This document shows positions 56,364 to 64,000 of a DNA stretch of 64,000 nucleotides, in pieces. A program made the translations under genes and the position numbers. The stretch spans positions 62,001 to 126,000 of the forward strand of contig MQVO02000047.1 in NCBI GenBank assembly GCA_001986395.2, read 5' to 3'. The notes under the pieces are model-generated. The model was not told where the DNA came from. It was given only the letters and a program-made list of their open reading frames with translations, and ran no database searches. Origin of the DNA: Irpex lacteus. Lineage: Eukaryota > Basidiomycota > Agaricomycetes > Polyporales > Irpicaceae. Numbering within the stretch: position 1 is the first letter of the stretch; each line of letters begins with the position of its first letter.

Positions 56364-56990
56364 TCATAGATTACTAGCCAGACACGTACATAGACCTAGA
56401 TGACTCTAATTATTTGAAGTCATGAATAGTGTTATCAATCCAGCATACCTAGCAGCAGATATCATGAGCTCGCGAAGGTTCGATTTTTCTACTCTGCCTC
56501 GGGGAGACTAGATGTACCTTCGTCGTCAAAATCCTGTACAACTTCTCCACCCCTGCTTTTACATCAGGACTCATACCCCTACTTTCTTGTTCTTGCTCCT
56601 AGAGCAAGCTTACCACTTTGGATAACGATACGCGTCTACATTGGCGCTAATTCTGCTTTGTCAGCAGCAGCAGCCGAGTCCAATTTACAACCAAAGACAT
56701 TCAAGTCCTTTTATCGTCGTCTCGCACAGTTTCCAATCCCTCTGGTATGGACAGTGGGTTGATGAAATGTCTTGAAACGGGAGCAAGACCTGCCGCCACC
56801 ATGGGTGGCCCTTCCGAGTTAACATGCGCGTCCATTCGTTTTGCAGTCCATCGGAGACAACTGCTTCGCCTGTCGCCGTGCACATACTTATAAGCTGACC
56901 TGGAAATAGTGTCAAGATCGCTTCCGTTATTGCGCTGCTACTTAGCTGGCCTTCAAAGTGTGATCAAAAAAAAGCCATACAGAAAAGGGA
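56364..56990. other. Intergenic, nothing recognised
   Basis: This 627-bp stretch follows the phosducin-like gene. It contains CAG-rich TCAGCAGCAGCAGCC at about 56655. Minus-strand frames at 56685-56915 have no motif. The right end is beside the tRNA gene, whose T-run terminator lies near 56970-56985 (GATCAAAAAAAAG on the plus strand). Confidence 0.4.
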
Positions 56991-57062
56991 TTCCGACACG
57001 GGGAATCGAACCCCGGGCTATCGCGTGAGAGGCGATAATGTTAGCCACTACACCATATCGGA
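56991..57062 (-). tRNA. tRNA-Glu (anticodon CTC)
   Basis: On the minus strand a 72-nt cloverleaf reads TCCGATATGG at the 5' end. It has D-arm AGTGGCTAAC, anticodon loop CCTCTCA with anticodon CTC, T-arm GGGGTTCGATTCCCC and 3' acceptor half TGTCGGA. One acceptor pair is G-U rather than A-U compared with the TTC copy. It reads GAG codons and has no intron. It is nearly the same gene as 33041-33112, with a different anticodon arm. Confidence 0.94.
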
Positions 57063-57193
57063 CATAACAGTTCTGCCCTGAGTGTATATTAAATTACATA
57101 ATCGACACACTGACAGGCTCGGCGATTCGTTTGAAGTAATTTAGAGTGCATTGGCACTTGTGGCAGACCTCGTTGGACGCAAGTTCGCGCATT
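57063..57193. other. Spacer, divergent from the tRNA
   Basis: 131 bp between the tRNA gene and the SNIP1-like gene on the other strand. It holds the promoter of the latter. No TATA box was recognised. Confidence 0.35.
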
Positions 57194-58360
57194 ATGGTTC
57201 GAAACTCACCTTCGCCTTCTCGTGACGACTATACCGACAGGTCTCGTAATAAAAGGCGACGTGACGACTATTCAGATAGAGACGGACCCCATCGAAGTTA
57301 TCGGGACTCTGACCGAGGTGCAGACAGTAGTTCAAGGCGTGGCCAAAGACGGGAACCAGAATCTTATAGAAGTCGTAGAGACGAAGAGGACAGGACCTAC
57401 AACTCCTCTAGAGATGGAGACAGGCGATACCGCAACCGGGACGAAGGCAGGGATAGAGATAGAGGGGACAGACGAAGAGACGAGGATAGGAACAGAGACG
57501 GAGGTGACAGACGACGAGATGACAGAGACAAGCCTTCGACTTCACGCAGGTCTGCCTCTCCACCTAGACGTTCACGCTCTCAGTCAGGCAGGCCTTCGAG
57601 GCCCTCACGGTCGCCGTCGAAGTCTGCTGAGCCCGAAGACAAAGCAAAGCCGAACTTCGCTCCTTCTGGGTTGCTTGCGGCGGCCACGAAGACAGTGAAA
57701 CATGCTGATGGTACAGGAACTGTGCTAAAATACCATGAGCCACCTGAGGCGAGGAAACCTGTGGTGGGGTGGCGGTTGTATGTGTTCAAGGGGAAGGAAC
57801 AAACCGGTGAGTGTGCTCGTACTCTCGAGTATATTGGAAGGCTGAATAACGCCTTTCGTGTTATTTGATTAGATTTGCTACATATACACAGGCAAAGCGC
57901 ATATCTGATTGGTCGTGACCGTCTTGTCGTAGACATTACAGTTGATCATCCGTCCTGCTCCAAACAGCATGCTGTCATACAATGTAAGCCTCACCTTGCT
58001 GAAGCAACGAGGCATACTCTAACGCTAGTCACAGTTCGACAGGTACACGAAAAGAATGAGTTTGGTGACACGAAGACTGCAGTAAAGTGAGCTTCCTTCG
58101 TATTAATTGCGTCTGTAGTATTTCCCTCAGCATCAACCCGCAGGCCCTTCATCATCGACCTAGAGTCGACAAACGGCACGAAAGTCAATGATGAGACAAT
58201 ACCAACATCACGATACTTTGAACTGAAGCTTGGTGACGGTATAGATCTCTAACTTCCCTTTGACAGTATACCCTTGTTCTGACTTAATCATCCTTCTGTA
58301 GTGATCAAATTTGGCGACTCAGTAAGAGAGTATGTGCTGCTCTCTGAAGATGCCGCCTAA
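57194..58360 (+). CDS. PML1: FHA-domain splicing protein, SNIP1/Pml1 type
   Basis: This is a probable subunit of the RES complex, which retains and splices pre-mRNA. Five exons, 57194-57806, 57873-57983, 58035-58086, 58144-58238 and 58302-58360, give 309 residues with all phases correct. The N-terminal half is an extremely Arg/Asp/Ser-rich repeat region (DRGDRRRDEDRNRDGGDRRR and similar). A conserved helix-type linker, NFAPSGLLAAATKT and WRLYVFKGKEQTG, leads to the FHA domain. Its parts appear in order: the LIGRDR strand, DHPSCSKQHAVIQFR, KTAVKPFIIDLESTNGTKVN and LGDVIKFGDSVREYVLL. The phosphothreonine-binding residues (GR, S-x-x-H, S/TNG) are present. The assignment to SNIP1/Pml1/Dawdle comes from this layout. 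The RD/SR tract resembles that of human SNIP1. Confidence 0.85.
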
Positions 58361-59790
58361 GCACCATATGTTCCACAATTGGGAGGCCACATGTGGTCGT
58401 TCTGTGAATGGTTCCGCCGCTCAATTTAATCCGCTATGATTGTACGATACCTTTGGCTGGTCGAAGTTCTTCGTCCTTTATAGCGCTTCGCACGAAATCT
58501 CACCGTGGCGAAATACAGTAGTGCGTGTGCAAGGGTATAACGATAGCGTCGGTGCTGTAGCCCACGCGAGTCATTTTACTCGCAGCGATTCGCTTCGCAT
58601 GTGCATCCTGGAAACACTGGAGAGGTCCAGACTTCGGTCAAAGGATACGAAAGCTGCAGGGTCACGATCCCACAATGTAATCCAGTACGCTGCCGCCTCT
58701 TTGATGATGCAGGCGCCTGGCTTATGTGCGACGACTGAAGTACAAGAAGGCCCTAATGCACTCGCATGTCCCTTGTTCCCCACGAGGCGGAAGATGTGAC
58801 CTCGTTGATAGCGGCAGCGCTACGGTTACCACGAGGGCAAGGGTCGTGGGGAAGACCAACTCGATCAATCCGTATGTTTTCGTGGTGGGAGCCAGCAACC
58901 TGGGCTGAAGCTCAGTGGCACCTTGATTGCCTACGGGCGGCTGGTGGGACGAGTGGCACTTCCTCCATTGACCGCGAAAGAAAGCCTACTGGCCTCTACG
59001 AAATGAGTATCGAGAAACGGATTCTGCTCTCTACCTTGCTGGCCGTTCAGTACCAAGTATTCGACGCGGTTTCATATGTACTAATTTGGGTCTTCTTGTG
59101 TAGTGCTTTCTGGCGGCTATTTTGCAAGGTCGTCGGGGCGGCTTGAACGAGTGTATGTTGTTTTATTCGCGGGCCAAGATGCGCGTTGCGAGACTTGCGA
59201 CAGGTACGGAAACGGGTATGGCTGAACCCCTCCGGCTGCCGATAGATATTTTGGGAAGCCGCATCCTAGGCAGAGCACGATTCAGACATGTGGTGCGTGT
59301 GTAGTCCTCGGTTCAAGTGTGTCGTGTATACTGATCGTCCACCAAGGACCGGATGACAAACAGCCAGGGTTTGCTTCTGCATGTTGAACTTCTTGAATTG
59401 GTACCATTCTCTTCGCCATGAAGGGAGTGGCACCGTCATTACACTCGCTGTATACTTTGTATCTCACATTGCCGCCGTACACAAGGCCCTCCCTGTGAGT
59501 TGACAGTCGGCATGCAAGAAGAGTCTAAGACAGGCTAATGATTTACCATCAGCTACCGATCGCCGATAGCAGTCAGTCCGGCGTATGGAACCACAGCACC
59601 TAGCACCCGTTGCTACATCCCGACATAACCTGTAAGGGTCGGTTTTACGTGTCTCATCTCATACCGAATCAAACACACTAATTCATCGCAGTGAACCGTT
59701 TTCGATTGTATATGTCAAATTTGAGGAACAAGGTTCCTGGAACGTTGCAATGAGCACCACAAGAGACTCCCTCTAACAATGACCGGCGGG
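58361..59790. other. 1.4-kb intergenic region, nothing firm
   Basis: This is the largest quiet gap at this end. Open frames at 58440-59304 on the plus strand (up to 126 residues) overlap each other in different phases. They lack motifs, splice sites in frame and promoter elements, so I do not call genes. The right end is the promoter of zinc-finger gene 3. Confidence 0.45.
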
Positions 59791-59794
59791 CGAC

Positions 59795-59801
59795 TATAAA
59801 A
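59795..59801 (+). promoter_or_regulatory. TATA box of zinc-finger gene 3
   Basis: TATAAAA stands 94 bp upstream of the ATG at 59889. The leader after it is C/T-rich, as for the two paralogues. Confidence 0.68.
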
Positions 59802-59888
59802 GCCACATAAACATGGACCGCTTGGTACAAAGCTCACAGCTATCGAGCCTCCCATCCCCTTACGTATTCCTTGCTATCATCTTTCGCC

Positions 59889-61113
59889 ATGGTGGACTGG
59901 CTTCACGGGCACACTATCATTCAACAGCACCCAGTAGAACAACACACCTCCGGCGACAATTCATGCTGCTGGGCCGACCAATCTTCATTTGACCTGTCCG
60001 CTGGCGCGCCATCTTCCGTCGATGACTGGTTGAATCAAGAATCATCTCTCCTTTCACATGCGTTCCCACTTCCAACGTCACCAGAGATTTTCGAGGACAT
60101 ACATATGCCAACAAGGCACGACGGGTTCACAGACTTAGCTTCCCTCACAGAATGGCCTCAAACTGTGGATTTACCGACGATGGGAAGCCACTTGTCAGTA
60201 CTGTCAGTATTTAAGTAGTTAATATTATATATATTCGACACGATGCTTACAATACCTTTCTCACTTCAACAGGCATGACCATGTGTATGACACGACGACT
60301 CCGGACAGCTTTCACATTTATCCCGCGGATCTCCTCGTACCCACCATGGATTCGTCATCTTTCCATATACATGCCCCCGATGTCTCTATCACTCACGCAA
60401 CTGTGTCTCCTCAACTACTTCATGCATCGACCTCCTCTCGCACCATCCACAGAGAAGTCCCCGATGCAGGACATTGTTCGGACGAAGACGAGGTTGAAGA
60501 TGACAGCGGCAACGACAGCGAGTACATTCCTTCATCGGTGCTAACCCTCAAACAACGTATCTCTCGTCGCCGTGGCACTCGTATGACTTCTACATTAAAC
60601 CACTCGTCACGAGGCCCAGCTTCTCAGAATCGTCGCCCAGCGCGTACGACAAGGCCCGGCTCTACTTCTCGCCAATCGTCTCTGGAAGTATCGGACTCCT
60701 CTGACAGCTATCATCCCATTCGTACAGCCCCTCGCCGAGCTCAGAGGGAAGGCATTCCTAACTACGAAGCGACCGATGCCAAAGGCGACTTCTGCTGCGA
60801 AGTTTGTGGGTATACTTGCCCGCCTCAACGAAGGCTAGACTTCAAGCGTCATGTAAACACACACTATCCTCACATGACCGGAGGGCCAAAAGTATGCTGC
60901 GGTATCCCTGTCGAGCTCAGCACCAGCGCAGATTGGCGTGGACGCGTTGCGGAGGATATGCCCGTACGGACATTCTATGGTCGAAGAATGGTTGGCGGGT
61001 GTGGGAAGGTTTTCAGCCGCACGGACGCCCTCCTCAGACATCTTACTTCAGCCAACAACCCTTGTATTGGTGATATTGATGGCGAATGGCACCCTCCCAA
61101 GCTACGGGACTAG
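59889..61113 (+). CDS. C2H2-like zinc-finger protein, paralogue 3
   Basis: Two exons, 59889-60193 and 60273-61113, give 381 residues with the same phase-2 intron as the paralogues at 15799 and 28467. The N-terminal half is Ser/Thr/Asp-rich. It has SPQLLHA, matching SPQLLHS of paralogue 1, then an acidic DDSGNDSEYIPS stretch and a basic Arg/Ser-rich segment. The C-terminal block reads DFCCEVCGYTCPPQRRLDFK, then RHVNTH (C-x2-C-x14-H-x3-H). It continues with VCCGIPVELS, FYGRRMVGGCGKVFSRTDAL, then LRHL, and CIGDIDGEWHPP. Of the three it is closer to paralogue 1. It is probably a nuclear regulator whose targets are not visible. A TATA box lies 94 bp upstream. Confidence 0.82.
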
Positions 61114-61596
61114 GCGGATTTTGTTTCTCTTCACAAGGAATAATGTCCATCTTTCCTCAATAATAGTCGTAACGTCTCATACCTTATAGTATACCCTACT
61201 CATGCCCTTCGTGGCTCTATTCTCATCTGCCGTGAAGCTCTGTCTTGTACTAATCTTCTATAGTATAGTACTATACCTCTGTATCTTATACTTGTACGTC
61301 AACAGTATACCATGGCGCACTGCCATAATGCGGTGAAGTCACTTTTGTTACATTTATATTCGATATAATTTTACCGCAAGAAAAGTAGCATGGTCAAGTT
61401 CGCGGACGACTATCCTTCTAAGTCTGTAGTCACCAATGTCGCTATCCGCTGGCACCTACACCTACTATTGTCGCTTCCCTCGCACCTGTGGGACGGTCAT
61501 CGCCTCATCTATCAACACTTCATGTCAAGGTAGTTATAGGTGAATATCATACAACTTCATTACATTATTCAGTAGAAACACTACTGTAGACGCGTC
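61114..61596. other. Convergent intergenic, nothing recognised
   Basis: This 483-bp AT-rich stretch lies between the stops of zinc-finger gene 3 and F-box/NTase copy 4. TATAGTATAG repeats stand at about 61259-61271. No coding frame. Confidence 0.4.
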
Positions 61597-63023
61597 CTAG
61601 TCGTATCCGCTATCGCTACCATCACTAAATTCATCATCCGACGGAGGCGGGAGCGATGGCCACCGGCGCCATTTCTCTTCATGCTCAACGACAGCCTCCA
61701 CAAAGTCCACTATCAACGCGTCAAGGCTGTAGAATGCAGTAAGTAATCAAAGTATATGAGACGAATAAACGGACTGCAATAGCTTACTATGGTTTACCAG
61801 GCTGAATGATAACATACTTCTTGATAGTATTGAGATACTTGCATACTTCGGCCCAAGAGGCTGGAAGAGAGACGTATCTGTAGAAGGTGAATTTATTGCC
61901 TTCTAAGCATGCAATCGCCTCCGCCGGGTCGTAGGAGCTCCAACGCTCTTGTTCAGGTCTAAGCCACCAAGATGTGAGACAGCAAGGGTCCCTACTGAGT
62001 GAGCGTGAAGATTCGTTGATAGGGGGAGGCAGAGCCACGCCTGTGAGATCTAAGTTGATGACCCAACTCTGGCGATCTCCAATCCATCGGGCCCTGTCCC
62101 CAAATGCGCGGTCACTATCAAAGGCCGCGCGCTCGGAGCGAAATGACCAGCCACGTGCTTCATACTTGTGAACGATTTCGTTTTCATCCTCATCTCCAGT
62201 ATAGTCCGGTCGTAGGTACAGAGCTCGATGGTCTTCAAAAGTTGCACGAGGGTATAGCGAGTATGCGCGGTCCCAAGAAATCACGTTGAAAACGACCGCT
62301 GCAAACACTTGATTAGAGCGGCTGAGCCTCACCTAGTGTGAACGACTTACTGGAATGAAAGTTCAAGATAACCGCCATGGGAGATGCATACGAAGAGGCC
62401 ACAACCACTTGTACCTGCAGCTTTTCCGAAGAATCTCTCGGAGATGGTTTCGTAAAGGTGAAGACAGATGCAACCCCCTTCATGTGATACTTGAGCCTAT
62501 CATGAAGATCTTCCAAATCCACGCATTTGCGTAGTGCGGTATCGGGATCGGAGTCTTGCATCGAATTCGGCTGGAAGACGTAGCCGTTCTGTATTAGCCA
62601 CTGCCCGACCTCTTGACGATGTTGGTAGTATGTGTAAAGGTCCAGGTCAGACCCTTTGTACGTAGTACGATTGAAGAACTGGAGAGCGCTTGAGCCAGAA
62701 ACAAGGGTGGCGGTTCTTGCTTGTAACGATCGAAATGCTTCAGGATTGGCGAAGAATCGCTCGAAGTGGCTGTTTATTTTGAAAGCGCGGGGGAAATAAT
62801 CGTCCACGGCGGCTCGGCCGAGCCTGCATGTGCGCCTGAGGCGGAACAAGCTACCAGGAGATGAAGCTTCGAATACGAGGTCATATAGGACGTGGTTGGT
62901 GAGTATGTCTGTCGCGAAAGTGCTTATAGGAAGAGCGCCAGCTGGATTCAATTGGGGGGCTTGGTCTAATGAAATTCAGCGCGACGAATAAAACACGAAA
63001 TACACTATGGACGTACTTGCCAT
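61597..63023 (-). CDS. F-box / nucleotidyltransferase-like protein, copy 4
   Basis: This is a dispersed member of the family arrayed at 45.9-51.9 kb, on the opposite strand. Exons 63023-63017, 62965-62351, 62298-61788 and 61726-61597 total 1,263 nt and 420 residues with the family's phases. Exon 1 is ATG GCA A. F-box-like: FATDILTNHVLYDLVFEASS, then LFRLRRTCRLGRAAV. Nucleotidyltransferase-like: LVSGSSALQFFN and GSDLDLYTY, with G-S and D-x-D intact. The core includes VFTFTKPSP, LQVQVVVASSYASPMAVILN, NVISWDRAYSLYPRATFEDH, RARWIGDRQSWVINLDLTGV and DPCCLTSW. The end is acidic, DDEFSDGSDSGYD. The third acid expected of this fold is a Gln in VQVVV, as in the other copies. Function unknown, but there is no sign of decay. 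Confidence 0.8.
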
Positions 63024-64000
63024 ATCCGCCTTGTTGCTGGCGGAGAGGAAGAGCGGATAGGGAAATAGGGGCCAAGGCACATTTTGATTCGCCCGTGCCC
63101 GGCCGTGCGCCGGCGATCGTAGAATCCGAGTCCGTTAGGACATGACAGACTACAACAATGCCGTAGCAGTGGGATAATACGTACACATTATATCCTGTAT
63201 GTGTGAAGATGGAAGGATGAGCGGAAGGTTCTGAACCCGTCTTTCACTGTCAAGGGCGAAAGCACATACTTGCACTTCTTATAAACAGCGGCTTATGCAT
63301 ACTGTTGATTTTGCTATTACTGGGAAGCGAGCAGTGTATAGAAACAAGACACAGGGAGAGTTGGTAGTACTGCAAAAGGCTTCTCATGTAGTCTCGCGTG
63401 AGATGACCAAGTGCCATGCGGACTGCTACTTTATATAATATCCTATATCAACACTACTGAATATACTTACGACGAGGAACTCACGATTGTTCGTTGGATA
63501 GGTAAGTGGGTAGACCTCATGCCAGTGATCCTTTCGTGTGAGCTTTGAACGTTGAGTCCGTATACTGAGTACTAGGTACAATATCAGTTCTACAAAGGAC
63601 CTAGAGTGAAAACGCAGTCTGGTCAGCCGTTTTCCGTGTATATGTTGGAGACATGCTAGGTTGGGGAAGCGTATGAATTCAAAGCTCTGTTAGTTGCTGC
63701 ACCTGTGAGCAGCATTTGCTACCTGTCCTTGAGCTTGAAGCTGACTGGTATTCAGTGAGTTCAACTTCCGTCGCGGCGAGGCACGGTGGTTACTTCAAGT
63801 TATCGCTGCATAATATTCCAAGTCCGGCTTCCCGGCCGTTACGGATCTGATGGCCGCTTTTTGACCGACTGGCTGGTGAACAAGGCGCTGGTACTAAGTG
63901 ACTGGTATTTAGAGTTGGATTACTGTCAGTATTTTGCTACTGCTTTACACTTCAAGCTTCAGTCATTAACCACGATTCGAATACGCAATCTTCTGTGTTA
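63024..64000. other. Right-edge region, nothing recognised
   Basis: This 977-bp stretch is upstream of F-box/NTase copy 4 and presumably holds its promoter. There are no long open frames or motifs. No tRNA or repeat. A gene could begin beyond the window. Confidence 0.45.

Noticed and set aside
57222..57698. A 158-codon Thr/Glu-rich plus frame
   Set aside because: It is the +1 frame of the Arg/Asp repeat region of the SNIP1/Pml1-like gene. The correct frame continues into the FHA domain.
58440..59304. Three to four overlapping plus-strand frames after the SNIP1-like gene
   Set aside because: They overlap in different phases, have no splice logic, motif or promoter. I treat the stretch as intergenic.
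1..64000. LTR retrotransposon, viral or prokaryotic defence genes, and secondary-metabolite cluster
   Set aside because: No reverse transcriptase, integrase, capsid, nuclease, polyketide or peptide synthetase motifs were found in any frame. The transporters and zinc-finger genes are not grouped with biosynthetic enzymes.

Overview
This window is nuclear DNA of a filamentous basidiomycete fungus, most likely an Agaricomycete. The genes are intron-dense with short introns (about 50-70 nt, GT...AG). They are closely packed on both strands with almost no operon-like order. The proteins are typical fungal housekeeping proteins plus families that are expanded in mushroom-forming fungi. All exon joins below were made by eye from splice consensus and reading frame; no alignment was run. 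Where total coding lengths are quoted, the chosen splice sites give an uninterrupted frame.

Layout. 0-5 kb: 3' end of an unidentified gene, a Ste7/Fuz7-type MAP kinase kinase (-), and the first of two tandem monocarboxylate-transporter-like MFS genes (+). 5-14 kb: the second MFS copy, APC2 (-), a 1.5 kb low-coding tract with a 22-bp minisatellite and a decayed duplicated segment, a small Cys-containing protein, and TRAPP subunit Trs31 (-). 14-24 kb: a decayed gene remnant, a zinc-finger protein (copy 1) and a full ABCC/MRP-type ABC transporter (-). 24-33 kb: a secreted DPP5-type S9 peptidase (-), zinc-finger copy 2 (+), an ORC6-like protein (-), mitoribosomal mS41 (+) and tRNA-Glu(TTC). 33-45.5 kb: an F-box protein, Mon1 (-), a BTB protein, guanine deaminase (-), NAD(P)HX epimerase, a small inverted-repeat transposon (MITE) and a sugar transporter. 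45.9-52 kb: a tandem array of three related genes combining an F-box-like N-terminus with a nucleotidyltransferase-like G-S...D-x-D motif. 52-64 kb: carnitine acetyltransferase with alternative starts and a PTS1 end (-), a phosducin-like protein, tRNA-Glu(CTC), a SNIP1/Pml1-type FHA splicing factor, zinc-finger copy 3 and a fourth F-box/nucleotidyltransferase-like gene (-).

Main points. (1) The four F-box/nucleotidyltransferase-like genes share one four-exon structure, including a first exon of 7-10 nt. Copy 3 has lost its D-x-D acids. (2) Copy 1 is interrupted by a 912-bp insertion on the opposite strand. The insertion has a 21-nt poly(A) tail and perfect 15-bp target-site duplications. Removing it with one duplication copy restores the frame exactly, which is direct evidence of a LINE-type retroposition. 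(3) Three zinc-finger paralogues with a conserved Cys-rich C-terminus, one phase-2 intron and a TATA box about 90-110 bp upstream of the ATG are dispersed in the window. (4) The housekeeping genes are otherwise intact. I see no prokaryotic defence system, CRISPR array, LTR element or virus.
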